Shown: one piece after another, positions 1 to 12,100 of the stretch
Numbering within the stretch: position 1 is the first letter of the stretch
Layout: the number at the start of each line of letters is the position of its first letter
Assembly: GCF_021018805.1 (NCBI RefSeq)
Contig: NC_086254.1
Location: 30,875,300-30,939,299, forward strand
DNA: 64,000 nucleotides
From: Prinia subflava
Taxonomy: Eukaryota; Chordata; Aves; Passeriformes; Cisticolidae
Direction: 5' to 3'
Program-made: the position numbers and the translations under genes
The notes under the pieces: generated by a model
Told to the model about the DNA's origin: nothing
What the model saw: only the letters and a program-made list of their open reading frames with translations
Databases searched by the model: none

Positions 1-390
1 CATCTTTTTCTCTGGGTATTAACACTTCAAGGTGTTATTAAGGGGAGGGGAGAAACATTTTGCTGGGTTGACTGTTGACATTCAGGTTTAACTTTGCAAG
101 CTGTTAGCTGAGATGATCTCTGGTAGGATCTCACACCCTTCTCTCTTTGAGGAGACATGTTTTGTGTTAAAGATGGTTTGATAAAACTACATAAGCTGTT
201 GGAATAAATGACACAGCCTTCAAGTACTGAAGGTGTTTTTTTTCTGCCTGGATGTTTCTTCTTCCTTTGTTTTGCCTTTAGCTGTGGGATGGTTTCAGAG
301 GGAGACTGGGAGCTGTGCAAGAGTCCCCTGAGTCTGGGTCTGTGAAACCCCATGGGTTTGCAGCACACAGATGGAGGCAGATGTAGCTTG

Positions 391-477
391 GCACAGACAA
401 TAAAAACCTGTCCCCACTTTCCCAGGTTTAACTGGGCACAGACTATAAAAACCTGCCCCCACTTTCCCAGGTTTACT
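391..477. repeat. 45-bp tandem duplication, two copies
   Basis: The blocks at 391-435 and 436-477 both read GCACAGAC, then (A/T)ATAAAAACCTG, then CCCCACTTTCCCAGGTTTA, with only a few differences. The change turns CAATAAAAA in copy 1 into CTATAAAAA in copy 2. No gene context is visible. Confidence 0.9.
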
Positions 478-1375
478 GCCCAGGCACCAGTAGGACTGGT
501 GCCAGTGGGAGGAGGTGATTTCCCTGTGCAGCACAGAACTACAGAAACATTGCTGGTGTTTCACTGATCCCAGTGGAGCAGCCTGACTGGGCCTGACCAC
601 CAGCACAGGGACAGGGCAGAGCTGATCTGGGACTCTCCACTGGTGACACAAGGGCATCTCCCTGACAGCCTAGGAACAACTGAATGTTACAAATTTGAGA
701 TTCATCAGCCAAAACAAGGCCATAAGTCAGCAAAGAAGTGGCTGCCAGGCAGAGGGAGAATTGTCTGTGAGGAGCAATGACCATGGGGTGAGCACAGAGG
801 TGTCCACAGCTCCAGCCCCCACAGGAAAGGAGGATTTGGCAGCCAGGCAGTGGCTGTGGCTGCTGCTCTGGCAAAGGGCTCCTGGAGTGGCCGGGTGTCA
901 TTGCAGAGCCATGCCCAGACACCAGCCAAGAGCCTGCTGCCACTTCCCATGCCCAGGACAAACCAGCAGGAGTCCTGGACCTGGCTGACTGCACAGCTGT
1001 GTCTTCAAGCCCCATTTCCAGCTCTGCTTACCACAGAACTGCAATTTTGGCTCATGCTGACACACACACACAGAGCTGAAAGGCTGTGCAGAAGGACTGA
1101 GCGCCACACAAGACCTCCAGCAGTCAAATGTGGGCTAATCTTAGCTCTCCCTAGTCAGAAAATATCTGTTTCAGGATTATATTTAGGCAGGGGAGTAGGG
1201 ACCTGTTGGCCAGCTTCTCTCAGGGGATGGCTGAGAGGCATCAGGTTCCCCCTGCAAGTGACAGCCAGCTCAGCCACTGTCACTGACTGTGCTGCAGGAC
1301 CACAGGCCACAGTCCCTACCAGCCACCCCTGATCAGAAAGGCACAAGCATTTCTCTTTTAATATAAATTTGTTAT

Positions 1376-1381
1376 TTTATT
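1376..1381 (-). terminator. ADA: Candidate ADA poly(A) signal
   Basis: TTTATT on the plus strand is AATAAA on the ADA strand, about 1.65 kb past the stop codon, followed by a GT-bearing stretch (GCTTGTGCC). I saw no canonical hexamer nearer the stop. Human ADA has a much shorter 3' UTR as I recall, so a variant signal closer in could be the real site. Confidence 0.3.
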
Positions 1382-2525
1382 GAACAGGATTAACAATCAA
1401 CTGTCCAGAATCCAAATAAGCAACTCTTCTTCAGAAATAATTTTTGGAGAAAAATGACCCAAAAAAGGCCTGTTTCTTACCACAATCATGTCCCTAAAAG
1501 TGATACTTTATCTTTTGCTTTATAAAAGTAAGAAAATCACTCTCTCATCTTCATTTATCTTATCTATGTGTATATATGCACCACATACTTCAGAGATGAG
1601 TATTGTACTCTGAAGACCAATATGGAAGCCCAGAAAGAATGGGAATACTCCCAGCACACCATCACTGCTGGCAGAGACTGGACCAGTCCATGGTCTGTCC
1701 GTGGCAATGGTGACCATGGCCCCTTGTCAAAGGCAACTTTTTGGTACAGTATCTTTGGAGTGAGCATCTTGGCAGACCCCTGGGATGCTAAAGCACACCA
1801 CACACTCAGGTAAGAAAACAATGGTCTCTTCTCTGGATGCACAGCTCTGTTGCTTATTGAGTAAAAACACTATAATGCCATAAAATCACTAAGGAATTTT
1901 TGGTGAGTTTCTCTGTATAAATTCTCCACCAAATCGAAGACCTGAATTCTAGCCAGTGTCATAATTGAGTGAGAGAGGCAATCAGATGGACCTGAGTCAA
2001 TGTGTGACATTGGGTCCAACTTAATTTACTTGTTCATCCTTAAGAGTGCCTAATGATTGTGTCAAATCAGAAAGAGGGCAGAATTGTTAAACCAGGCAAT
2101 CAATCACATTTTTATCAAGTCCTAAACAAAGGTGAGAGGAAGATCAAACTGCAGTTCACAGGAGTTCTCCAAGATGAGTAAAAAAGTGGGGAAAATCCCA
2201 GAAGGCAGATTTTGGCCCGGGGTGATAAAATTATGTTCCAGCTTCCTATGTGTGTGTGAGGGTGGTCATGGCCAGCTGTGAGCACAGCTGGGGCCTCAGC
2301 CCAAGGTGTGCAATTCTGCAGCTGTGACACTGGGAGGCCTGATACATGGGAGTTCTTGTCCAAGAAAGGATGCCAAAAAGATTGTATTTTGTTTTAAATG
2401 CCCTTCGGACCTGCGCACGGGCAGGGGCACCAGCCTGCAGCTTGTTCTTGTTCCAGTCTTGTTAGTACAAGACTAACCCTGGGTAAATATAGCTGTGACC
2501 AAACCCTTCCACCCACAGGGTCAAG

Positions 2526-2531
2526 AATAAA
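2526..2531 (+). terminator. Candidate plus-strand poly(A) signal
   Basis: AATAAA followed within 20 bp by GT-rich CTCTGTGTCTG. In human the plus-strand gene PKIG ends just before the 3' end of ADA, so this could end a PKIG transcript. No PKIG coding exon was found in the window, so the link is inference. Confidence 0.3.
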
Positions 2532-3024
2532 GCCTCTGTGTCTGAAAAGGCTGCTAGCTCCCTGCCAGCACCAGCACACCTCTTCCCTGGAAAGGTGAAG
2601 ATTAACCCAGGCCACAGAGTTGAAAGTGGTTATTTCAGCACTGCAGGCAAGGGCCAGGCAGGTCAGTGGGGCAGGACAGGTAAAACAGGGAAAGAGGAGG
2701 GTGAAAAATGTAGGGGAGGTTCTTCTGTTTGCATTTGCAGTGCAGAAACACCAGCAGATGGAGGAGGGAGTCAGGCCAGCAGGCAGATCCAGTCTGCTTG
2801 CACAGCAGCAGGGTAGGAAGCTGGATATCCATTCAGGAGAGAGGCTGTGGGGTACAAGCAGGCGTATGTGATACTCTGATTCTGATGAGCACTCTAAGGG
2901 TCAACACAGGGCTGCCAGGAATAGAGACTGACTCTGGGCACCTCCTGCCAGTGCTCCCACTGGCACAGAGGAGAGTCAGGCACTGTGAAGAAGGGCCCTG
3001 CTCCAGGCTGGCTCCAGGGACGGG

Positions 3025-3126
3025 TCACGATGCGTTGGGGACCATCCCATAGGCTTCATACAGCTTGTTGAGCAGCTCCTGCTTTTCCTTCTCAGGTAAG
3101 AAGCTGGACTGGGCTGCGTTGATGTT
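3025..3126 (-). CDS. ADA: ADA coding exon 11, terminal (residues 327-359)
   Basis: 102 nt including the stop. It begins [20 protein letters not shown], ends GMVPNAS, and stops at TGA (3027-3025). In human the equivalent exon splices on to a short final exon; here the frame closes first. Acceptor CCTCAG|AAC. Confidence 0.93.
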   Translation of the reverse strand, partial: NINAAQSSFLPEKEKQELLNKLYEAYGMVPNAS

Positions 3127-6100
3127 CTGAGGAGGCAGAGGGGGAGCACAGGGACATTAAGACACATCAGACATGAACACATAGTTGTGCACATCCCAGC
3201 ACCTGGCTCTGAGCAGCAACAGACGAGGGAGAGTGTAAAGTTTCCACCCTCAGATTCATTCCCATGGCCGTATTTTGTGCCAACTGCTCTGGCCCATCAC
3301 TAGCAGCAGTCCCAGGAGAAATGAGACCAGCACAAAGCAAAGGTCTTTAAATACTCTGGAATTTTTGGGATGTGTACTTTGAGCCTGGTCCTACTTTCCT
3401 GCTTACAAGGCCAGAGCAGAGTTTTCTGGTTTCCATTAAAAACTCTTCAGCTTATAAAGAAAAACCAGCAGGTTGTTCTGCACTGAGACACCAGCAGAGC
3501 ACCCAGCCAAGGCCCACTTACAACTCTCTTGAACTCCTCCTCAGTGAATCCCATGTGTTCCTTCACAATGCCATAGTCCTTGTCAATGGTGGAGTTGAAG
3601 ATGAGGGGGTCATCGGTGTTTAGAGAATAGTTGGCACGATCCTTCTTAAATCTGTAAGGAAATCAGGCTGAACTGGTGGGCAGAGCACCGGGTGTGACAC
3701 TGCAGTTCTCAGGGTGAAACGCAGCAAAAGCAAAGACATCAGGGCTGTCTCTGCAGCTGGCACTGCTGGGGAAAGCACAAGGCCCAGCTTGTCCTGCTGT
3801 GGCTCTGCTCTGCTCTGCCAGGAGGGGCTGGGGTGCAGCATCCATGGCTCAGAGCAGGGCAGGAGGCACAGAACAGCCTCCCCAAGGGACCCCCACACCC
3901 CTCCAGCTGCACCAGGCTCTCCCGTGCCAAAGGACATGGATGTGCCACGTTGTCCTACATAATTAGATGTGCCTTAGTTTTGTAAAGCAATAAAGCAGCT
4001 GTAATCATCCCAAATCCTGGTTATTTGAGATTTCACATAATTGAGAAGGCTTACTGTATCACGGGGTGTTTGGTGAAGTCCGGAGAACATGCTCCAGTGA
4101 GATAACTGGACCAAGGGCAGACCTGTTTGGGGGAGTTAAGCATGAAAACCAGAATCAGCCACATGGATCTGAACCCCAGCTGTGGACAGAGATAGCTCAG
4201 CACACTGGTAAAACCAGATTAGAGCTCCGTTCACAGCTGCCCCTCAGCATTACTCTCACAGACCAGTACATGTCCCAGGATTCAAGGAGCCCACAGCCCA
4301 CATGATGACAGAGGATGTTGCCCATGGCCAGTCAGTCGCCAGCCCTGTGCCAATCACAGTTGTGAAACCACTTGCATTAAGCACATATGCCCTCTATTAG
4401 CTGGGTATGTCCATTCTGGGGAAAAGCAAAAGAAATCCTTACATGCACTGTATCTCCCAGGCATTCCCACCCTCTAACCAGACTTGCTCTGGTACAGCAG
4501 CCTGATTTGTGGAAGGACAAGCCTTCAGGCTTGAGGTGTGTAAATCATAAATAAGCCCTCCAAAATTCATCCTTGGCCACACAAAGATCCATTCTTTCTG
4601 CTCTGTCCCTCCCACAAGCTGCTGTGCTCAGCAGTGCTCCCTGCAGCACATCCCAGCAAACAGACAGGTTTGTTCCCAATGTTTTTCCTGTGGAGCTTTG
4701 GGCATCTGGGCTAAACACAACATCCCTGTACATGTGGCCAGCCCTTGGGTGTCAGGTCCTGTCCCTGGCTGTGGCACAGCCCCAGTGAGGGCTTGTTTCC
4801 CACTCAGACAGCAGTTACCTGCTTCCCATACTCCCACCACACGTCCTTACCTCAAAATGCATCTTTATTTTCAGCAGCTCTCTGTAGAGCTCAGCATCCT
4901 CGACGACGTGGTATCCATGGCCAACACGCTCGGCCTTCAGGACATAAACTGCCTAGAGAGCACAGGAAAACCACTCAGAGCCCCCAGGCATAGCTCAGCC
5001 CTGCCTGCCCAGAGACCCCCATCCCCCTGCAGGGACCCTGCACCACTGAGCTGCCTCGTGGGATGTCCTTTTCCAGCCATCAGATCTGTGCCCAGTGTTC
5101 CCTCTGCCGTGGCTATGGGGAGGACTGGGATGCCTCTCCCTGGTGCAGGACATGTCACACCCCTGTCCCTCCCTGCCCTGAGTCAGGAACTCCTGGTACC
5201 TCCTTGACCATGGCAGCGGGGCCGGCCTCCCCAGCATGGACAGTGCGATGAATGCCACACCTCTCAGCTTCCTGCAAAACAAAGACAACACATTCTGTCC
5301 ATCACCTGCAGCTCAGGGGCTGCCACTGCTCTTGGGGTATAGCAAAGCTCCTGTGCCAACAGCCCACAGATCACCAGCCTCGCACTCCAAGGGCTGCAGG
5401 AGCTCGGTAATGTCACATAGAGAGACACTGGAAAATCCTGGTTATCTTCCACTGGAGCTCAGCCAGGCTCTTCGCGGGCCTTCAATACTGGGTGAGTTCA
5501 CCACTGCCTCCTCTCCAGACAGCAGCAAGCTCTGAGCTCCTCTTCCTCCACCCCCTTGCCTTTCTGCATGAAACTTGCAGCAGTTCCACGCTTTGGAACT
5601 TCTACATATTTGGCCAGCTGCAGCTATGTGGGAGGGTGCAGAAGCACCCCATGGCAGAGATGAAGAAATGCTCTGAGACTGAGCACCTCCATCCTGTAAG
5701 GGGCTGGGGGTAGAGGAACCAGTCCTAAGGACCCTGCGAGCACAGCTTTGGGCACAGCTCCATGATCATCCTGAAAATTTCCTTGCCAGGGGGTCACAGG
5801 CCACCTGGGCTTTGGGAGGCCATGCAGCCTGGAGGGAAGCCTGGCTCCTGCTTTGCTGGAGAAGGGCCACCCAGCTGGCAGCAGCAGGCAGGCTGCAAGC
5901 TCCATCTTGCAGATGTTCTTCACAGACAGCCCTTCAGGGATTTCCACTCAGGGGGGTTTCCAGATACTTAATACCGATGGGAGAGGGGTTTGCCTCAGCA
6001 TCTCAGAGCCTGAGTGAGACCCTGGCACCGAGACAAGACGCATCCTTCAGACAGAGGAGGCTGGACCTGGGTCCTGCTGGCCCACCAGGGCAGGATGAGG

Positions 6101-9100
6101 CTGCCTGCCCATCAGTTAAAGAACCCTGTTCTCTGTATATTATTGTTTATAATCACCCTGTTCACTCAGCACAGCAGGGCAGGCATCAGCTCCCACTGAT
6201 GGGGTGAAGACCCCAAGGAAGCCCCATGCACTTTCAGACCTCAGCACTGCTTGCAAACCACCACCCTTTTTGTCAGGGATGGCGCACAATCTCCTCCTCC
6301 TCTCTCCACTGATGGTGGGGACCACAAATTTCCACCAGCAAAGAGGAGTGAGGGTTTCCCTCCCCTCTGAGCCACTGCAAAGGCTGAGGTTTGCTGAGAG
6401 CCCCTGAAGCCATTCCAGTGTTTGCGTTTGAGACGATCAGATAAAAGCCCTGCAAATGTGCAGCTTCTCCTCTGCTCCTCGGGTGATTTCTGCCAGACTG
6501 GAAAGGCCAGTCTCTCTTCCACCCTTGGCTGTGGTTTCACCAAGCCCTGGGAGCCAACAGCAGTGGGGTGGGGGTTGATTTGGGCTCTGTGTCACTGGTG
6601 TCACACTCAGTGCTACAAGGTACCGTGCCAAGCCCCAGCTCTGAGGCCATGTTTTAGCAATGATGCCTGCCATTAATCATTTAGGAAATATAAACAAATA
6701 CTTCTGCTATTCAACTGAATGTTTTTAATAGCTGCAACGAATTTTTAAGCTGTCCCAGCTGTCTGCAGTTTGAAAAGCATCCCTTCACACACATCCCCCC
6801 AATATATATATTTTTTCTTGAAATTTCTTTATAAAAACTTATTCCACAAACCTCATAAGCCTTCTTATGCTCAGAGTAATCCTCCACCTTCAGGGTCTCA
6901 TCTCCAGCCAGGTCAACAGCCACCACAGAGTCGTTTTGATACTTCTTGCAGAGCTCCACCACCTCTGGAGACCAGCCTGGAAGAGGCAGCACCAGGATTC
7001 AGGAGGAAACATTCATAAGGGTCACACCTTCAGCATTTTTCTAAACAAATCCTGGACCTATAGCTAGAAGGCTAGAGCTATTTTATTTATTCTTTCCCAA
7101 ATTTTGATGCTCAAAAAGAAAGCTAGCAAACTCCTAGGAAGGTCTGTCATCTCTGTGATCTTCAGGCAAACAAAGCTGTCAACTGATCAGTCTGTTGTCA
7201 GTGAAATGGAAATCAAATGCATTCACCAGCTATAAAACTGCTCTCATCATGTTTTTCTGCTCACTTCAAGCAGGGGAAAAAAATTAATTGATTTAATTAA
7301 TTGAAAAACTCCCAAGCAGTGGTGACTGGTGCAGTTGGCTCGAGGTAAGATGAACTGCACTGCCCTGGGGCTGTGAGATGGTGTGTTGGAGAAATCCCTC
7401 AACTCCTGAGCTTTCATCCCTTCCCAGTCTGGGCAAGGTGAGGATAAAGGCAAGAACTGTCCCACCAGATGAGCTGTGTCAGGGGGGAGACTGGGCTGGG
7501 AGGGATCTCCCTGTACTACAGCCTTCCCTGCCCTGCTGTAGGGCGTCCCTGACTCTCCCAAGGATTCTACTCCTGGTGGGACAGAGCTGAAGTTTTATCT
7601 ATTTGCCATCAGTGAGGAAGAGACTAACAAGTGGCCAACAACTGCTTCAGAGTTCTCTCTGGCCAGGATAGATAACCTCTGAGAAAGAAACTGCATCTAC
7701 CAGCTCACCTAGCACTTAACCTTAGCAGAAAGGCCAAGAAACAGAGATAAACAGTGGTGTTAATAATTAACAGGCACCTGCTATGTACAGACAGTCCCCA
7801 AATCATATAAACACACCAGGATGATGTGTGCATCTATTTTGTTTCCCACCATTTTCCAGCTTGCTGGGTTAGACTCATTATTTTATTAACAAGTTTAATA
7901 GGAGTTAGTTCTGGCTGTTATCTGTGCCTTTCTCTCAACAGTTCATTAATTACAGGGTGGCTTCTCACTGTGCAGCACATCCTGAATGCACTGCTAAAGA
8001 CTCTTTAGCAAGCATGTCACTGGCCCTGGGTGTCAGCTGGTGCCCTGGGACACAGGAATGAGAATGCCACCTCTGCTGGTTGCACAAGCAATCCCTCCTG
8101 CAGAGAAGTGCAGGCTGCACACATCCTTGGATGCTCCTGCCATGTCCTGCCTTTATCACTTGTGCACTGGCAAGGACTGTGACTGCAGATCAGTGTGACT
8201 GTGACTTACAGCTCTCCAGTTTCTACAAAGAAAAACTTTTTTTTTTTCCTAGAAACCAGAAATGCAAGGATCACATTTTCAAAGCATTGTTTGGTGTTGA
8301 CTCTGCAGGCAGGAAAAAAAAAACCAACCCACTCTCAAATCTACCAGCTTCCAAGAATATGATTTTTCACATTTCTAAACACAAATTAATCATGTACTCA
8401 CTAGGAAAAATCTTTCCACCATCTACCCGACTAAGCCTACATAAAACCGGTGTGAGATATGAAGATACTCAGAATAAAATTTTCACATAAAATATCTACT
8501 GTCACACAGCCTCTCTCTGGCTGCATCCTTCCCTAGGGGAAGATGCTTGCAAAACTCAGCAGCCCATTGAAATGCTGGAAAATGGGTTTTCTTGCTATTC
8601 TGGGTCACAGCACCTGTTACCAAAAAAGTTCTTTGTCACAGCTGCTGATTTTGTCAAAAACATTTTATATTTGTGCCTTAAGTATATCAGCCTTGCATTT
8701 TCAGCTTAATCCAGCAGAGACTGGCTGCTGGCAGAGGATTCTCTGGCTGCCCCACGACCCAGGCTGAGGAAGGAGCATCCTGCTGTAGGACCATGACCAG
8801 GGAAGTGGGAGATGTCATGCCTGGACCCCTTCCACGACCATTTGCTCTCAGACCCCCACTCACTCATGGCTCACTGTGCCAATGGTTTTACTGGCCCAGG
8901 GTGAGCTCTGGCCTTTGGGCAGGGAGCAGAGATCACAGCTCCCCCAGGAGAGGACAGAAGAGCCCCTTTTGTCCTCCAGCAAGACCTTTCAGACACTGGT
9001 TGTACCCACAGACCCCAGTCCTGCATCCAGCAGAGCTTTGCCCTACAGTGAAAGGAGCAGGGGACCCCCAGAATCTCCTCAGCACTGTCTGGTCCTGCAG

Positions 9101-12100
9101 CAGCCCCACAGACCAGGGCTGTCCCCACATTCCTGCAGGGCCCCAGCCCCAGGGACGTCCCCCCACCACGCCTCAGGGAAGGGGAGCAGAGCAGCAGGGG
9201 AGCTGCAATACATTACTTGGCATATGGCGCATGCAGCATAGAATAGACCTGGCTTTGATGTGGAAATCCCTTTCTCCATCCTTCAGTCCCTGATTTACGA
9301 GCTGAACCACTTCGTCTGGAGTGAGGTCTCCCCTGCAGGGAAGAAAAGCCATCAGCAGGAGGCCAGGCACTCGCCAGGGAGGCAGGCAGGAGCCAGAGGT
9401 CCAGCCCAGCACCCCTGGGAGGACAGGCTGCCCCAGGCTCCACTCGCCAAGGAGAGCACCCAGAGCACCCTCCACACCCACTGCACACATCAGCACTGGG
9501 GCAGGCACAGGGGACACCAGGATTTAGAAAAGCTTGGGGAACTGGGTGCCCATCCTGCCTGAGCGGAGGATCCCCCTCTTGCCAGAGCATCTCATTAGGG
9601 CACACAATTCTCTGCAGCCAGGCAGGGGCAAGCCCAGGGCTCAGCACCTACCACAGCAACTTTGGAGGGGCCCCAGAGCACAGCAGTGATTTAATGAGAG
9701 GCCCATGTCACAGAGGGGATGACATGAAAGGAAGGGATCAGACCACGAGCACCCTCCAACACCACCCACCATCTCTGCCAGCTCAAATTCCCATTTTGTG
9801 GTCAGGCAGTCCATGTGTGGACATTTCTTTCCCTCTCACAGGGAAGGCCTTCAGCCAGATGGTTCAGCACAGCTGCTCTGCACATGCAGAACTCGGTGCC
9901 CAGAGCAGGGGATGTTAAAACACTGCAGCACACTGAAGTATTTAAGATGAAAAACCCTATCGATGGGAGAGGGAGATGGAAGCATGCTGGCTCTAGCTGC
10001 ATGGGAGGAGAGAGGAGGTTTGTTCCAGCAGCCTTTGAATGCCCAGTGGCTGACTGGCATGGGGATGCCTTCTCCATGCCCAACCAGACACCCAGCAGCT
10101 CCCCAGCATGGCAGGATCACTCACTCAGCTTGTCCCCATGGGATGGGAGCCACACCAGAGTTGGCCAGGAGGTGAGGGCTGTACCGAACCTCCACGTAGC
10201 CCACTCCTTCCTTTGCTTTTGTTTCCACAAACTCGTAGGCAATTCTCTTCACCGCCTCACGGTCACCCCTGCAGGGATGGCAGTGGCTCCTGTCACCCTC
10301 AGGGCCCACAGGGGACCCCCAAGGCTGAGCCAAGGGATTCTGCCAAGGGTTGAGGGGGAAAAAGCAAAAAGCAGGGTACTTACGCAATGGCAGGCATGTA
10401 GTAATTAAATTTCTCTAGAAATTTGGGAAGTGTCAGTGGTGTGTCATAGCTGATATAATTCATGAGCTCCTCAACAGTATTCCCAGGGAGAGGGATGCCT
10501 CTTTTCCTGGAAACGAAGTCACATGAAGTTACTGATGGGGAAGGTTATCACATTTTTAATCAGCCCATTTTACACAACAATCCCATCCAAAGCTGGCAGC
10601 ACCGAGCACCATTTCCTCACAGGAAAGATACAGCACACACTGTCCTTCCAAAATCTCCTCATGGATGGAGCCCTGAATCTCAGCAGAGAGGACAGCAATC
10701 CAGCACACAGGCAAAGCACAAACAAACCAAAATACAAGCCTAGGCTGACCCGGCAGGAACACGGCCAGGGCACATTTTAAGCTTAAGAAGGAGTTCATCT
10801 AAAGGGGCTCTGGATTATTTCTTGGCACCTCCTAGATCTAGCAGCAGAATTGCCAAAATTCTTTTAAAAAGTTAATTTCCACTTATGCAGGCTCAAAGGA
10901 TTGAAAAATCCAGAGCTGCTCTGAGGCCTGGGATCACACAGGCAGCAGGGTCGTGGCTCACGGGTTCAGTGCCAGCAGCTCTCACAAGTGAGCTGCTCCC
11001 TGAGCCCAGCATCCTGGTGGCATCTTCTGTGACAGGAACGCCTCCCACACAGGAACAGACAGCAGACACTGCTGTCACCAAGGGACAGACACGCTAATGC
11101 CCACATAAATGCTTCCAAGAGGGAAGAGGCCACCTTTCCCAGGAGCAGCTGGAATACCCAGTGGGTGAAGGAGCTCCTGGTGTGGTGACAGTTGAGATCA
11201 AGGGGGCTGCCTGCCAAGGGTGCTGCGGCTTCCTGGACAGCCTTTGCCACCCCCAACCTCTGGTACCCTGCACAAGCCAAAACAAATTTGGAGTAATAAC
11301 TGACATTTGTTTTTAATCCTCTTTCCTGCCACAACGAATTACAGCTGACTGATGGGAGAACTCTGCTAATAGAGACAAAACACCACGGACAGCTTGAGTG
11401 CTGCAATGCCAGCAACCATCCCAATGAGCCATGCAGAGACACAGTCCAAGGGACCCCACTCCTGGGCTTGGTAAACACTGCTCCTTCCCCACTCAGCCAG
11501 GAAGGAAACCAGCCCCACGCTCAGCCCTCACAGGCAATCTGCACAGATTAAGTTGCTGGCACTCAGCAGGGAACACTCATCCCTGCCAAGGCATCGGTTT
11601 TCCTCCCTGCCTTGCCCTTTCCATGGCACTGACACATCAGTCTCTGCTCCAGGAACCGACCTGCACCTTCCTCCACCTGCCTCAGGAAAGTTTCCTGCAG
11701 CAAAGCCACTTCCCTGACCTCAGTTGTGTGCTTCCTGAAGCAGTGCCTTCATGCTGCATCAGTGGCAGAGCTTTGGGATCATCCACGCTGGAATCACCCC
11801 TCTGGATGAGGAGATCTGGTGGATCATGCCAGTGTGGCTTTTGGAGCTGCTGCTGCCCCATCCAACCCCCCTTGTAGGTGGGATTCTTCTTGAAGCAAAG
11901 TGGCCAGAGGGGAACATGTTTGTCCTCACTGCCACCTCGGTGTCCTGCCCAGAGCTCCCTCCAGCCTCCAGCACCATGCACACCATCCCAGCACAGACAG
12001 GGCACCTCTCCTGGGGACACCTGGTCCCTGTGAGGGGCCTGTCACAGCTCTGAGTCCTTTGGCTGAGCAGGAATGATGCAAAGACTGACCCAGACCTGAC

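Larger units (their letters stand above)
1..3024. other. Left flank: no coding sequence recognised
   Basis: ADA 3' flank and probable 3' UTR. No open frame here resembles a known protein. Contents seen: the 45-bp duplication, a short CA run near 1062-1073 and poly(A)-like hexamers on both strands. Confidence 0.6.

Noticed and set aside
1..3000. PKIG coding exon
   Set aside because: Expected nearby from human synteny, but no peptide resembling PKIG is present; only a possible transcript end.
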